Source of the DNA: Dolomitihabitans soli
Lineage (GTDB): Bacteria; Actinomycetota; Actinomycetes; Streptosporangiales; Streptosporangiaceae
Assembly (NCBI RefSeq): GCF_022213955.1
Contig: NZ_JAKNTW010000019.1
Coordinates: 62,001-126,000 of the forward strand
Reading direction: 5' to 3'
DNA length: 64,000 nucleotides
A program made the position numbers and the translations under genes. The notes under the pieces are model-generated. The model ran no database searches, was not told the origin of the DNA, and worked only from the letters and a program-made list of their open reading frames with translations. This document shows, piece after piece, positions 58,104 through 64,000 of the stretch; positions within the stretch are counted from its first letter, which is position 1; each line of letters starts with the position of its first letter.

Positions 58104-58760
58104 ATGCGGGTGCTGGTAGTTGAGGACGAGCGAATGCTCGCCGGCGCGATAGCCGAGTGGTTGCGCGACGATTCGCACGCGGTCGACACCGTGCACGACG
58201 GTGCGGCGGCGCTGGAGCGGATCTCGGTCAACGACTACGACGTGGTCGTCCTTGATCGCGACCTGCCGCTCGTGCACGGCGACGACGTCTGCAAGGAACT
58301 GGTCGAGTCGGAGTCGACCGCGCGGGTGCTGATGCTCACCGCGGCCGCGGAGATCGGCGACCGGGTGACCGGGCTGTCCCTGGGCGCCGACGACTACCTC
58401 GCCAAGCCGTTCGCCTTCGCCGAACTCGCCGCCCGCGTCATCGCGCTGGGGCGGCGGTCGCGGCCCGCCGTGCCGCCGGTGTTGCGGCGGGCCGGGATCA
58501 CCCTCGATCCCGCGCGCCGGGAGGTGTTCAGGAACGGCCGGTTCGTGCCGTTGTCGAAGAAGGAGTTCGCCGTCCTCAGCGAACTGCTGCGCGCCGACGG
58601 GGCCGTCGTCTCCGCCGAGCGGCTGCTGGAGAAGGCATGGGACGAGCACACCGACCCGTTCACCGGCGCGGTACGTCTCGCCATCCTCAAACTGCGCCGC
58701 AAACTGGCCGAGCCGCCGGTCGTCGAGACGGTGCCCGGAACGGGATACCGAATCGCATGA
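58104..58760 (+). CDS. OmpR-family response regulator
   Basis: A 218-residue two-domain regulator. Receiver domain 1-115: acidic pair ED at 7-8, phospho-acceptor Asp51 (VVLDRDLP), Thr in LMLTAAAE, Lys in YLAKPFAF. Winged-helix domain 125-218: EFAVLSELLRADGAVVSAER, FTGAVRLAILKLRRKL, VPGTGYRIA. GAGGA precedes the ATG at 58104; ATG 58080 is a less likely alternative. Coupled to the histidine kinase by a four-base overlap and divergent from the efflux operon, which is its likely target. Confidence 0.92.
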   Translation: MRVLVVEDERMLAGAIAEWLRDDSHAVDTVHDGAAALERISVNDYDVVVLDRDLPLVHGDDVCKELVESESTARVLMLTAAAEIGDRVTGLSLGADDYLAKPFAFAELAARVIALGRRSRPAVPPVLRRAGITLDPARREVFRNGRFVPLSKKEFAVLSELLRADGAVVSAERLLEKAWDEHTDPFTGAVRLAILKLRRKLAEPPVVETVPGTGYRIA

Positions 58761-59956
58761 GCCGCGGAAGGACGCGGTTCACCCTGCGGGCGCGGCTCAC
58801 CTGTGTGTACGGCGCGCTGTTCCTCGTCGCCGGCCTGACCCTGCTCGGTGTCACCTATCTGTTGTTCACCCAGCAGATCTCGAACACCTTCGCCAGCAGA
58901 TACGGAGGAGGGGACGGCAAGGAGAAACGACTGATCGTCGCCCAGAAGGGTTACGTGCTCACCGGCGCGGATGCGGCCCAGTGGGTGGAGAATCAGGAGG
59001 CGGAGCTGCGCGACGCGGCGGTCACCTCGATGGTGACCCAGGGCGGGGTCGCGCTGGCCATGGTCGGCGGGGTGGCGACGGGGTGCGGCTGGTGGGTCGC
59101 GGGCCGGGTGCTCGCCCCGCTCCGTCAGGTCACCGAGACGGCGCGGCGGATCTCCGCCGCGCCGAACGCCGACCGCGGCCTGCACGAGCGGATCGCCCTC
59201 AAAGGCCCGGACGACGAGGTGAAGGAACTCGCCGACACCTTCGACACCATGGTGGAACGGCTCGACCACTCCTTCGACGGGCAACGCCGGTTCGTCGCCA
59301 ACGCCTCGCACGAACTGCGCACCCCGCTGACCATCAACCGGGCGCTGGTCGAGCTGGCCATGCACCGCAAGTCGGCGCCGCCCGAGATCAAGGAGCTCGG
59401 CGAGAGCCTGCTGGAGGTCAACACCCGGCACGAGCGGCTCATCTCGGGGCTGCTGCTGCTGGCCCGCTCCGAGCACCAGGTCACCGACCCGTCCCCGGTG
59501 GATCTCGCCGACGTGGTGTCCCACGTGGTGGCACGGGCCGAAGCCGAGGCGGAACAGGCGAAGATCACCCTGCATGAGATGCCCGGCCCGGCGCTCACCA
59601 GCGGGGACGCGTTGCTCCTCGAACGGCTGGTGCACAACCTGGTCGAGAACGGGATCCGGCACAACGTCGGGGACGGCGGCGGCTGGGTGCGGGTCGCCAG
59701 CCGTACCACCCGTGACGGGCACGTCGAGGTCGAGGTCGGCAACACCGGGCCCGTCGTGGCGCCGTACGACATTCCGGCGTTGTTCAAGCCCTTTCAACGT
59801 CTCGGCCCCGACCGGCTGGTCACGGCGAGGAGCGCGGGGCTCGGGCTGTCCATCGTCCGGTCGGTGGCCCAGGCGCACGGCGGCGACGTCACGGCCCGCC
59901 CGAACGAGGGCGGCGGCCTCATCGTCACGGCCCGCCTCCCCGCGGCGAAGATCTGA
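58757..59956 (+). CDS. Sensor histidine kinase
   Basis: A 399-residue membrane kinase. Two helices (about 13-35 LTCVYGALFLVAGLTLLGVT and about 95-120 MVTQGGVALAMVGGVATGCG) bracket an extracytoplasmic sensor of about 60 residues. A HAMP linker follows, then HisKA with FVANASHELRTPLT (phospho-His), and HATPase_c with NLVENGIRHNVG, AGLGLSIVRSVAQAHGG. It phosphorylates the adjacent regulator in response to an envelope signal, probably a substrate of the divergent MacB-like pump. Confidence 0.92.
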   Translation: MSRGRTRFTLRARLTCVYGALFLVAGLTLLGVTYLLFTQQISNTFASRYGGGDGKEKRLIVAQKGYVLTGADAAQWVENQEAELRDAAVTSMVTQGGVALAMVGGVATGCGWWVAGRVLAPLRQVTETARRISAAPNADRGLHERIALKGPDDEVKELADTFDTMVERLDHSFDGQRRFVANASHELRTPLTINRALVELAMHRKSAPPEIKELGESLLEVNTRHERLISGLLLLARSEHQVTDPSPVDLADVVSHVVARAEAEAEQAKITLHEMPGPALTSGDALLLERLVHNLVENGIRHNVGDGGGWVRVASRTTRDGHVEVEVGNTGPVVAPYDIPALFKPFQRLGPDRLVTARSAGLGLSIVRSVAQAHGGDVTARPNEGGGLIVTARLPAAKI

Positions 59957-60024
59957 CCCGCGCCTTTCCGCGGTGAACCGGTGATCGGCCTCGGGTGACC
60001 ACGCGGGTCTGATGGTTGCGGGAG

Positions 60025-60053
60025 TTGATGATCGAGCCGCGCGTGGTTACTAT
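60025..60053 (+). promoter_or_regulatory. Promoter of the epimerase/TetR operon
   Basis: TTGATG (60025-60030), 17-bp spacer, TACTAT (60048-60053), close to the housekeeping sigma consensus. Expected transcription start near 60060. Confidence 0.7.
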
Positions 60054-60066
60054 GTCGGTTGACATA
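60051..60066. promoter_or_regulatory. TetR-type operator overlapping the -10 box
   Basis: TATGTCGGTTGACATA (60051-60066): perfect 6-bp arms, four-base centre. It covers the end of the -10 box and the transcription start, an ideal position for repression by the TetR protein encoded second in the operon. Confidence 0.7.
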
Positions 60067-60092
60067 CTTACTTTGAATGGAGCGTCGGAGAG

Positions 60093-61061
60093 ATGGGCGA
60101 GTACTTCGTGACAGGCGGGTCCGGGTTCGTCGGCGGGCGGTTGGTCGAGCGACTGGTCGCCGACGGGCATACGGTGCGTGCGCTGGCCCGCAGCGCCGCC
60201 GCGGCGGACAAGGTCGGCGGGCTCGGCGCGATCGCGGTGCGGGGGGACATCACGGATGTGACCGCCCTGCGCGCGGCCGCGTCGGGCAGCGAGATCGCCT
60301 TCCACGCCGCGGCACGCACGTCCCGCGGCGGCAGCCGGGAGGAGTTCTGGGCCGACAACGTCGAGGGGACCGCGAACGTGCTTCGCGCGGTCCGCGAGGC
60401 CGGCGTGCGCAGGCTGGTCCACGTCGGCACCGAGGCCGCGCTGATGAACGGCCTGCCGCTGGTCGGCATCGACGAGACGGCTCCCTTACGGCCCGGCTCG
60501 CGTGCCCATTACGCGGCTTCCAAAGCCGCGGCCGAGGAACTCGTGCTCGCCGCTGCCGACGACACCCTGGAGACGGTCGTGCTCCGCCCCCGCTTCGTCT
60601 GGGGCCGAGGGGACGCCACGGTTCTCCCCGAACTCGTGGCCGCGGTGCGGGGAGGCCGGTTCGCCTGGATCGGCGGCGGGCGTCACCTGACCGACACCAC
60701 CCATGTCGACAACGCCGTCGAAGGGCTGGTGCTGGCCGCCGGGAAGGGCCGCTCCGGCGAGGCGTACTTCGTCACGGACGGCCCTCCGGTCGTCTTCCGC
60801 GACTTCATCACCGAACTGCTGTCCACCCAGAAGGTGCCGGCGCCCGGGCGTTCGCTGCCCACCGGCCTGGCCGGCGCGCTCACCGGCGCGGGCGAGGCTC
60901 TCTGGCGCGGTCTGCGCCTCAGCGGAGCCCCGCCGCTCGACTACATGACATTCTGGCTGTCCAGCCAGGAGTGCACGATCGACACCACCAAGGCACGCCT
61001 GGAGTTGGGCTACACGCCGGTGCGGAGCCGCGACGCCGGGCTCGCCGGACTCCGAGGCTGA
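60093..61061 (+). CDS. NAD-dependent epimerase/dehydratase (extended SDR)
   Basis: A 322-residue Rossmann-fold SDR. Cofactor motif VTGGSGFVGGRLVERL (6-21), then DITDVTALRAA, HAAARTSRGG, and the catalytic YxxxK in HYAASKAAAEELV (about 145-157). It resembles 3-beta-hydroxysteroid dehydrogenase/dihydroflavonol-4-reductase-like members. The substrate is unknown. First gene of the operon; the TetR gene follows after 16 bases, so it is likely induced by its own substrate. Confidence 0.88.
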   Translation: MGEYFVTGGSGFVGGRLVERLVADGHTVRALARSAAAADKVGGLGAIAVRGDITDVTALRAAASGSEIAFHAAARTSRGGSREEFWADNVEGTANVLRAVREAGVRRLVHVGTEAALMNGLPLVGIDETAPLRPGSRAHYAASKAAAEELVLAAADDTLETVVLRPRFVWGRGDATVLPELVAAVRGGRFAWIGGGRHLTDTTHVDNAVEGLVLAAGKGRSGEAYFVTDGPPVVFRDFITELLSTQKVPAPGRSLPTGLAGALTGAGEALWRGLRLSGAPPLDYMTFWLSSQECTIDTTKARLELGYTPVRSRDAGLAGLRG

Positions 61062-61077
61062 GAAGAGGGAGGCCGCA

Positions 61078-61677
61078 GTGCCCAGAGCACGCTCGCAGTC
61101 GCGCCAGCAGATCATCGACAGCGCCCGGACGCTGATGTGCCGCCAGGGATACCAGGCGACCGGCCTCGCCGAGATCATCCAGACCAGTGGCGCGCCCAAG
61201 GGATCGGTGTACTTCCTGTTCCCCGGGGGGAAGGAGCAGATCGCCACCGAGGCCATCGCCGCGTCGACCACCGAGTTCAACGCCATGATCGAGGCCGCCT
61301 TCGAGGCCGCCGGGAGCCTGTCCGAGTGGGTCCACCTCATGGTGGGGCACTTCGCGAGATCCCTTGAGACCTCCGGCTATACCGAAGGGTGCCCGATCAC
61401 CACGGTCACCCTCGACTCGGCACCCGGCTCTCCGGCGCTGACCAGGGCGTGCCGCGAGGCTTACGACACCTGGCTCGCCTCGCTGGCTCGCGGGCTCGCG
61501 GGGCACGGATTCCCCGAGGCGCGGGCGCGCAGCCTCGCGTTGTTCCTGCTGACCAGCCTGGAGGGCGCCCTGGCCCTCTGTCGTGCCTACCAGTCCACCC
61601 ATCCGCTGACCGAGATGGCGCCGTACGCGTTGACCGTGCTGGGCCACCGGGAGTCACCGGCCGCCGAGGTGACGTGA
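61078..61677 (+). CDS. TetR/AcrR-family transcriptional repressor
   Basis: A 199-residue repressor. The helix-turn-helix is RQQIIDSARTLMCRQGYQAT, then LAEIIQTSGAPKGSVYFLFP (about 8-50). The C-terminal ligand domain (about 80-190) resembles the YxaF/LmrA-like TetR_C group (GCPITTVTLDSAPGSPALTR). GTG start with GAGGGAGG upstream. It probably represses its own operon through the 60051 operator. Confidence 0.9.
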   Translation: MPRARSQSRQQIIDSARTLMCRQGYQATGLAEIIQTSGAPKGSVYFLFPGGKEQIATEAIAASTTEFNAMIEAAFEAAGSLSEWVHLMVGHFARSLETSGYTEGCPITTVTLDSAPGSPALTRACREAYDTWLASLARGLAGHGFPEARARSLALFLLTSLEGALALCRAYQSTHPLTEMAPYALTVLGHRESPAAEVT

Positions 61678-61753
61678 CGGATTTCCTGCCCGGACCGGGC
61701 GGTTGATCACCAGGGTGGCGTGCTGCGGGATCATCGCAACCGGCCCACAAATA

Positions 61754-61773
61754 GGGATATATCCCGCTAAAGT
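61754..61773 (+). promoter_or_regulatory. Palindrome and -10 box before the kinase gene
   Basis: Perfect 12-bp palindrome GGGATATATCCC (61754-61765) followed by TAAAGT (61768-61773), a possible -10 box, about 40 bp before the ATG. No good -35 box, so an activator at the palindrome is conceivable. Confidence 0.4.
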
Positions 61774-61814
61774 GCATGAGTTGATCCCCGGCCGTGTCAG
61801 GAGTCACATCCCTC

Positions 61815-63353
61815 ATGCCGCACGTCGAACCCCTGCGTGAAGATGATCCCGCAGTGGTGGGGGCCTACCGGATCGTCGGCCGTCTGGGAGCGGGCGGCCA
61901 GGGCGTCGTCTACCTCGGCCAGGCGCCCGACGGCAGGCTCGTGGCCGTCAAGGTCCTGCGCGACGCCATCGCCCGCGACGACCGCTTCGCCAAGGAGATC
62001 GCGGCGGCGCGCCGGGTCGAGCCGTTCTGCATCGCCCAGGTGCTGGACGCGTCGCTGAGCGGCCGGCCGTACATCGTCAGTGAGTACGTCGAGGGGCCCT
62101 CCCTGCAGCAGGCGGGCCGGCACGCCGGGGCGGACCTGCAGCGGCTGGCCGTCAGCACCGCCACCGCGCTGGCCGCCATCCACCAGGCGGGCATCGTGCA
62201 CCGGGACCTCAAGCCCGCCAACGTGCTGCTCGGCCGGGACGGGCCGCGGGTCATCGACTTCGGCATCGCCCGCGCCACCGACGCCTCGGCCACCGTCACC
62301 AGCACCGTCATGGGCACCCCGGCCTACATGGCCCCCGAACAGCTCGCGGGCGCCGACGTCGGGCCCCCGGCGGACGTCTTCGCCTGGGCGTCCGTCATCG
62401 TGTTCGCCGCCACCGGCACACCGCCGTTCGGCGAGGACACCCTGCCCGCGATCATCAACCGCATCCTGCACCAGGAACCCCGGCTGGGGGACCTGCCGCA
62501 GCCGCTGCGCTCGATCGTGCACGCCTGCCTGGACAAGGACCCGCGCAACCGCCCGGCCATGCGCGACGTCCTCCTGCGACTCCTCGGCGGACCGGTGCCG
62601 GGCCCGCCGCCGGTCCCGGCCCCGAGACGTACGGCAGGCCGCTTCCCGCTGGTCGCCGGCGTTGCCGGAGCGCTCGCCGCGTCCCTGGTGGCGGTCGTCG
62701 CCGTCGTCGTGTGGAACGCCGACTCGCCCATCGGGACCGGCGCCCAGAAGCTCGCCGCCGTCACCGGTGCGATGGCGACCCCCTCGACGACCCTCTCGGC
62801 GACCATGTTCAAGCACAGAACGCCCAAGCCGCGAAAGACGCGGACACCCCTGGCGAAGCGCCCGACCGTCCGGCCGACCTTCACGTCCCGCCCCACCAGG
62901 GAGCGCGCGACCACCCGGCCCCCCGCCACGCCCACGCCCACCGCCACCAGAAAGCGCCCGGCAACCCGGCCGAGCCCCACCCCCACTCCCACCCCCACCA
63001 AGAGCACGAGCAGGCCCAAGTCGAGCGCCTCGTTCACCCTTGCCTACGTGCGGGCTCAGGGCAGCTCCAAAATCAACGACGAGGGCATCACCTGCTACCG
63101 GGGAACGATGAACTTCGGCGTCGGGCTGGACGCGTCACAGCCGGGGGCGGCGTTCTCCTACCAGTGGATCTACAACGGGAAGGTCCTGGAGAGCGGCTCG
63201 TCGCGGTTGCCGGCCGGCAGCCGCAGCGACTACGTGACCTCGAAGGACGTGTTCCAGCCGCCGGACGGGACGCACACGGTCACCTACCGGATCACCTCGC
63301 CGGGCTCCAGGTCCAAGTCCTTCACCTTCACCATGTGCCCCACGGCGCCGTGA
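61815..63353 (+). CDS. Membrane Ser/Thr protein kinase (PknB-like) with secreted C-terminal domain
   Basis: 512 residues. Kinase domain about 17-260: Gly-rich loop GRLGAGGQGVVYLG, Lys46 in VAVKVL, catalytic HRDLKPANVLL (129-139), DFG (148-150), activation segment to MAPEQ. After a Pro-rich linker comes one membrane helix (about 277-300). A long extracytoplasmic Thr/Pro/Arg-rich stalk (about 325-415) follows, and then a C-terminal domain with two Cys (GITCYRGTMNFGVGLDASQP; FTFTMCPTAP). The stalk is likely wall-spanning. ATG 61815 is preferred; GTG 61794 is possible. Confidence 0.9.
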   Translation: MPHVEPLREDDPAVVGAYRIVGRLGAGGQGVVYLGQAPDGRLVAVKVLRDAIARDDRFAKEIAAARRVEPFCIAQVLDASLSGRPYIVSEYVEGPSLQQAGRHAGADLQRLAVSTATALAAIHQAGIVHRDLKPANVLLGRDGPRVIDFGIARATDASATVTSTVMGTPAYMAPEQLAGADVGPPADVFAWASVIVFAATGTPPFGEDTLPAIINRILHQEPRLGDLPQPLRSIVHACLDKDPRNRPAMRDVLLRLLGGPVPGPPPVPAPRRTAGRFPLVAGVAGALAASLVAVVAVVVWNADSPIGTGAQKLAAVTGAMATPSTTLSATMFKHRTPKPRKTRTPLAKRPTVRPTFTSRPTRERATTRPPATPTPTATRKRPATRPSPTPTPTPTKSTSRPKSSASFTLAYVRAQGSSKINDEGITCYRGTMNFGVGLDASQPGAAFSYQWIYNGKVLESGSSRLPAGSRSDYVTSKDVFQPPDGTHTVTYRITSPGSRSKSFTFTMCPTAP

Positions 63354-63469
63354 CGGCGCACCGCCCACGACGGAGGCCCGCGCCGTACGGGCCCGGTTCG
63401 TGGTCCGCGCCGCCCGCCGCCGGAGGGCCGTCCGAGGTCTCGCCGGCCCGCGCCGTCTGAGCCGCCGCC

Positions 63470-64000
63470 TCAGTACACGTCGCGTACGTAGCGCTTGCTC
63501 GTCGCCAGGTGTTTGACGTAGGCGGCGGCCTGTTCGTCGTCGAGGCCGCCGTGGGTGACGGCGACGTCGTGCAGGGCCTGGTCGACGTCCTTCGCCATCC
63601 GGCTGGCGTCGCCGCAGACGTAGAGCTGGGCGCCGTCCTGGAGCCAGGACCAGAGCTGGACGCCGTGCTCCCGGATGCGGTCCTGGACGTAGACCTTGGC
63701 GCGCTGGTCGCGGGAGAAGGCGAGGTCGAGGCGGGTGAGCAGGCCGTCACGGTGCAGCGCGCCGAGTTCTTCCCGGTAGTAGTGGTCGGTGGCGTGCCGC
63801 TGCTCGCCGAAGAAGAGCCAGTTGCGGCCGTGGTGGCCCAGGGCCCGGCGCTCGTCCAGGAAACCGAGGAAGGGCGCGACGCCGGTGCCGGGGCCGATCA
63901 TCACCATCGGGACGGCCGGGTCGGCCGGCGGGCGGAAGTGTGTGGTGCGCTGCACGAAGACGGGCACGGTGGACTGCTCGGGACTGTCGGCCAGGAAGGT
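63470..64000 (-). CDS. CysJ-like flavoprotein reductase, C-terminal part (cut by window edge)
   Basis: The last 176 residues of a minus-strand gene entering from the right edge. FRPPADPAVPMVMIGPGTGV then APFLGFLDERRALGHHGRNW is the FNR-type NADPH-binding region. LYVCGDASRMAKDVDQAL and a C-terminal KRYVRDVY complete the fold of diflavin reductases such as the sulfite-reductase flavoprotein alpha or the combined nitrate/sulfite reductase flavoprotein. The terminal Tyr stacks on FAD in this family. The FMN and FAD domains lie outside the window. Confidence 0.88.
   Translation of the reverse strand, partial: TFLADSPEQSTVPVFVQRTTHFRPPADPAVPMVMIGPGTGVAPFLGFLDERRALGHHGRNWLFFGEQRHATDHYYREELGALHRDGLLTRLDLAFSRDQRAKVYVQDRIREHGVQLWSWLQDGAQLYVCGDASRMAKDVDQALHDVAVTHGGLDDEQAAAYVKHLATSKRYVRDVY

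Noticed and set aside
63375..63393. GGCCCG/CGGGCC hairpin as terminator after the kinase gene
   Set aside because: Only six base pairs in very GC-rich DNA; too weak to call.

Overview
The window is high-GC DNA from an actinobacterium. Many starts are GTG or TTG, ATGA and GTGA stop/start overlaps are frequent, several genes look leaderless, and CGTACGG-type words recur in hairpins. The gene content (short second Rho, GSII-type glutamine synthetase with a GlnR-like box, XRE regulators with small partner proteins, PIMT-type peptide methyltransferase) fits the Streptosporangiaceae (Nonomuraea/Streptosporangium-like). That placement is an inference. I found no rRNA, tRNA, CRISPR array or replication origin.

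Layout. 1-5.5 kb: a cut S9 peptidase, an RlmA-type rRNA methyltransferase, a short Rho, a zinc-ribbon microprotein, an ECF sigma factor with a membrane partner, and an MBL-fold hydrolase. 5.6-21.7 kb: a large catabolic island. Its core is eight tightly packed minus-strand genes (Rieske oxygenase, VOC, NTF2-like, class I aldolase, HyuA, HyuB, acyl-CoA synthetase, RraA-like). It is flanked by an aldo/keto reductase, two tandem VOC genes, an FGGY kinase, a zinc dehydrogenase, an amidohydrolase and an aldehyde dehydrogenase. Together they look like oxidative attack on, and hydrolytic opening of, a cyclic substrate, followed by CoA activation, aldol cleavage and aldehyde oxidation. The substrate cannot be read from the sequence.

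21.7-31.2 kb: an accessory zone. It holds an IS5-type transposase remnant, a three-repeat secreted ricin-type lectin, a DUF2975/XRE/trypsin-like protease operon, an XRE regulator followed by three regularly spaced GGAC-N5-GTCC dyads and a leader hairpin in front of a small-protein operon, and the most interesting locus. In that locus a 40-codon Lys/Pro/Asp-rich peptide gene is translationally coupled to an extended protein-isoaspartate-methyltransferase homologue. This is the architecture of imiditide-type (aspartimide) RiPP clusters. A second, paralogous peptide gene with a matching promoter lies 2 kb downstream and carries what looks like a decayed start of a second methyltransferase. A 23-bp tandem array and a broken DUF4143 ATPase follow.

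31.2-43.1 kb: a cytochrome P450, a zinc-type oxidoreductase, a BMP-type (nucleoside-like) ABC importer whose ATPase carries a roughly 200-residue acidic repeat linker, a cupin/FadR-type regulator/VOC operon with a clear FadR-type operator, a PucR regulator and an M20 amidohydrolase. 43.3-52.7 kb: small proteins, glutamine synthetase II with a GlnR-like box and an intrinsic terminator, a five-gene oligopeptide ABC importer, and an MHS-type MFS transporter. 52.7-64 kb: a cation/proton antiporter, a MacB-like efflux operon (lipoprotein, adaptor, ATPase, permease) divergent from an OmpR/HK two-component system, an epimerase/TetR operon with promoter and operator visible, a membrane Ser/Thr kinase, and a cut CysJ-like flavoprotein reductase.
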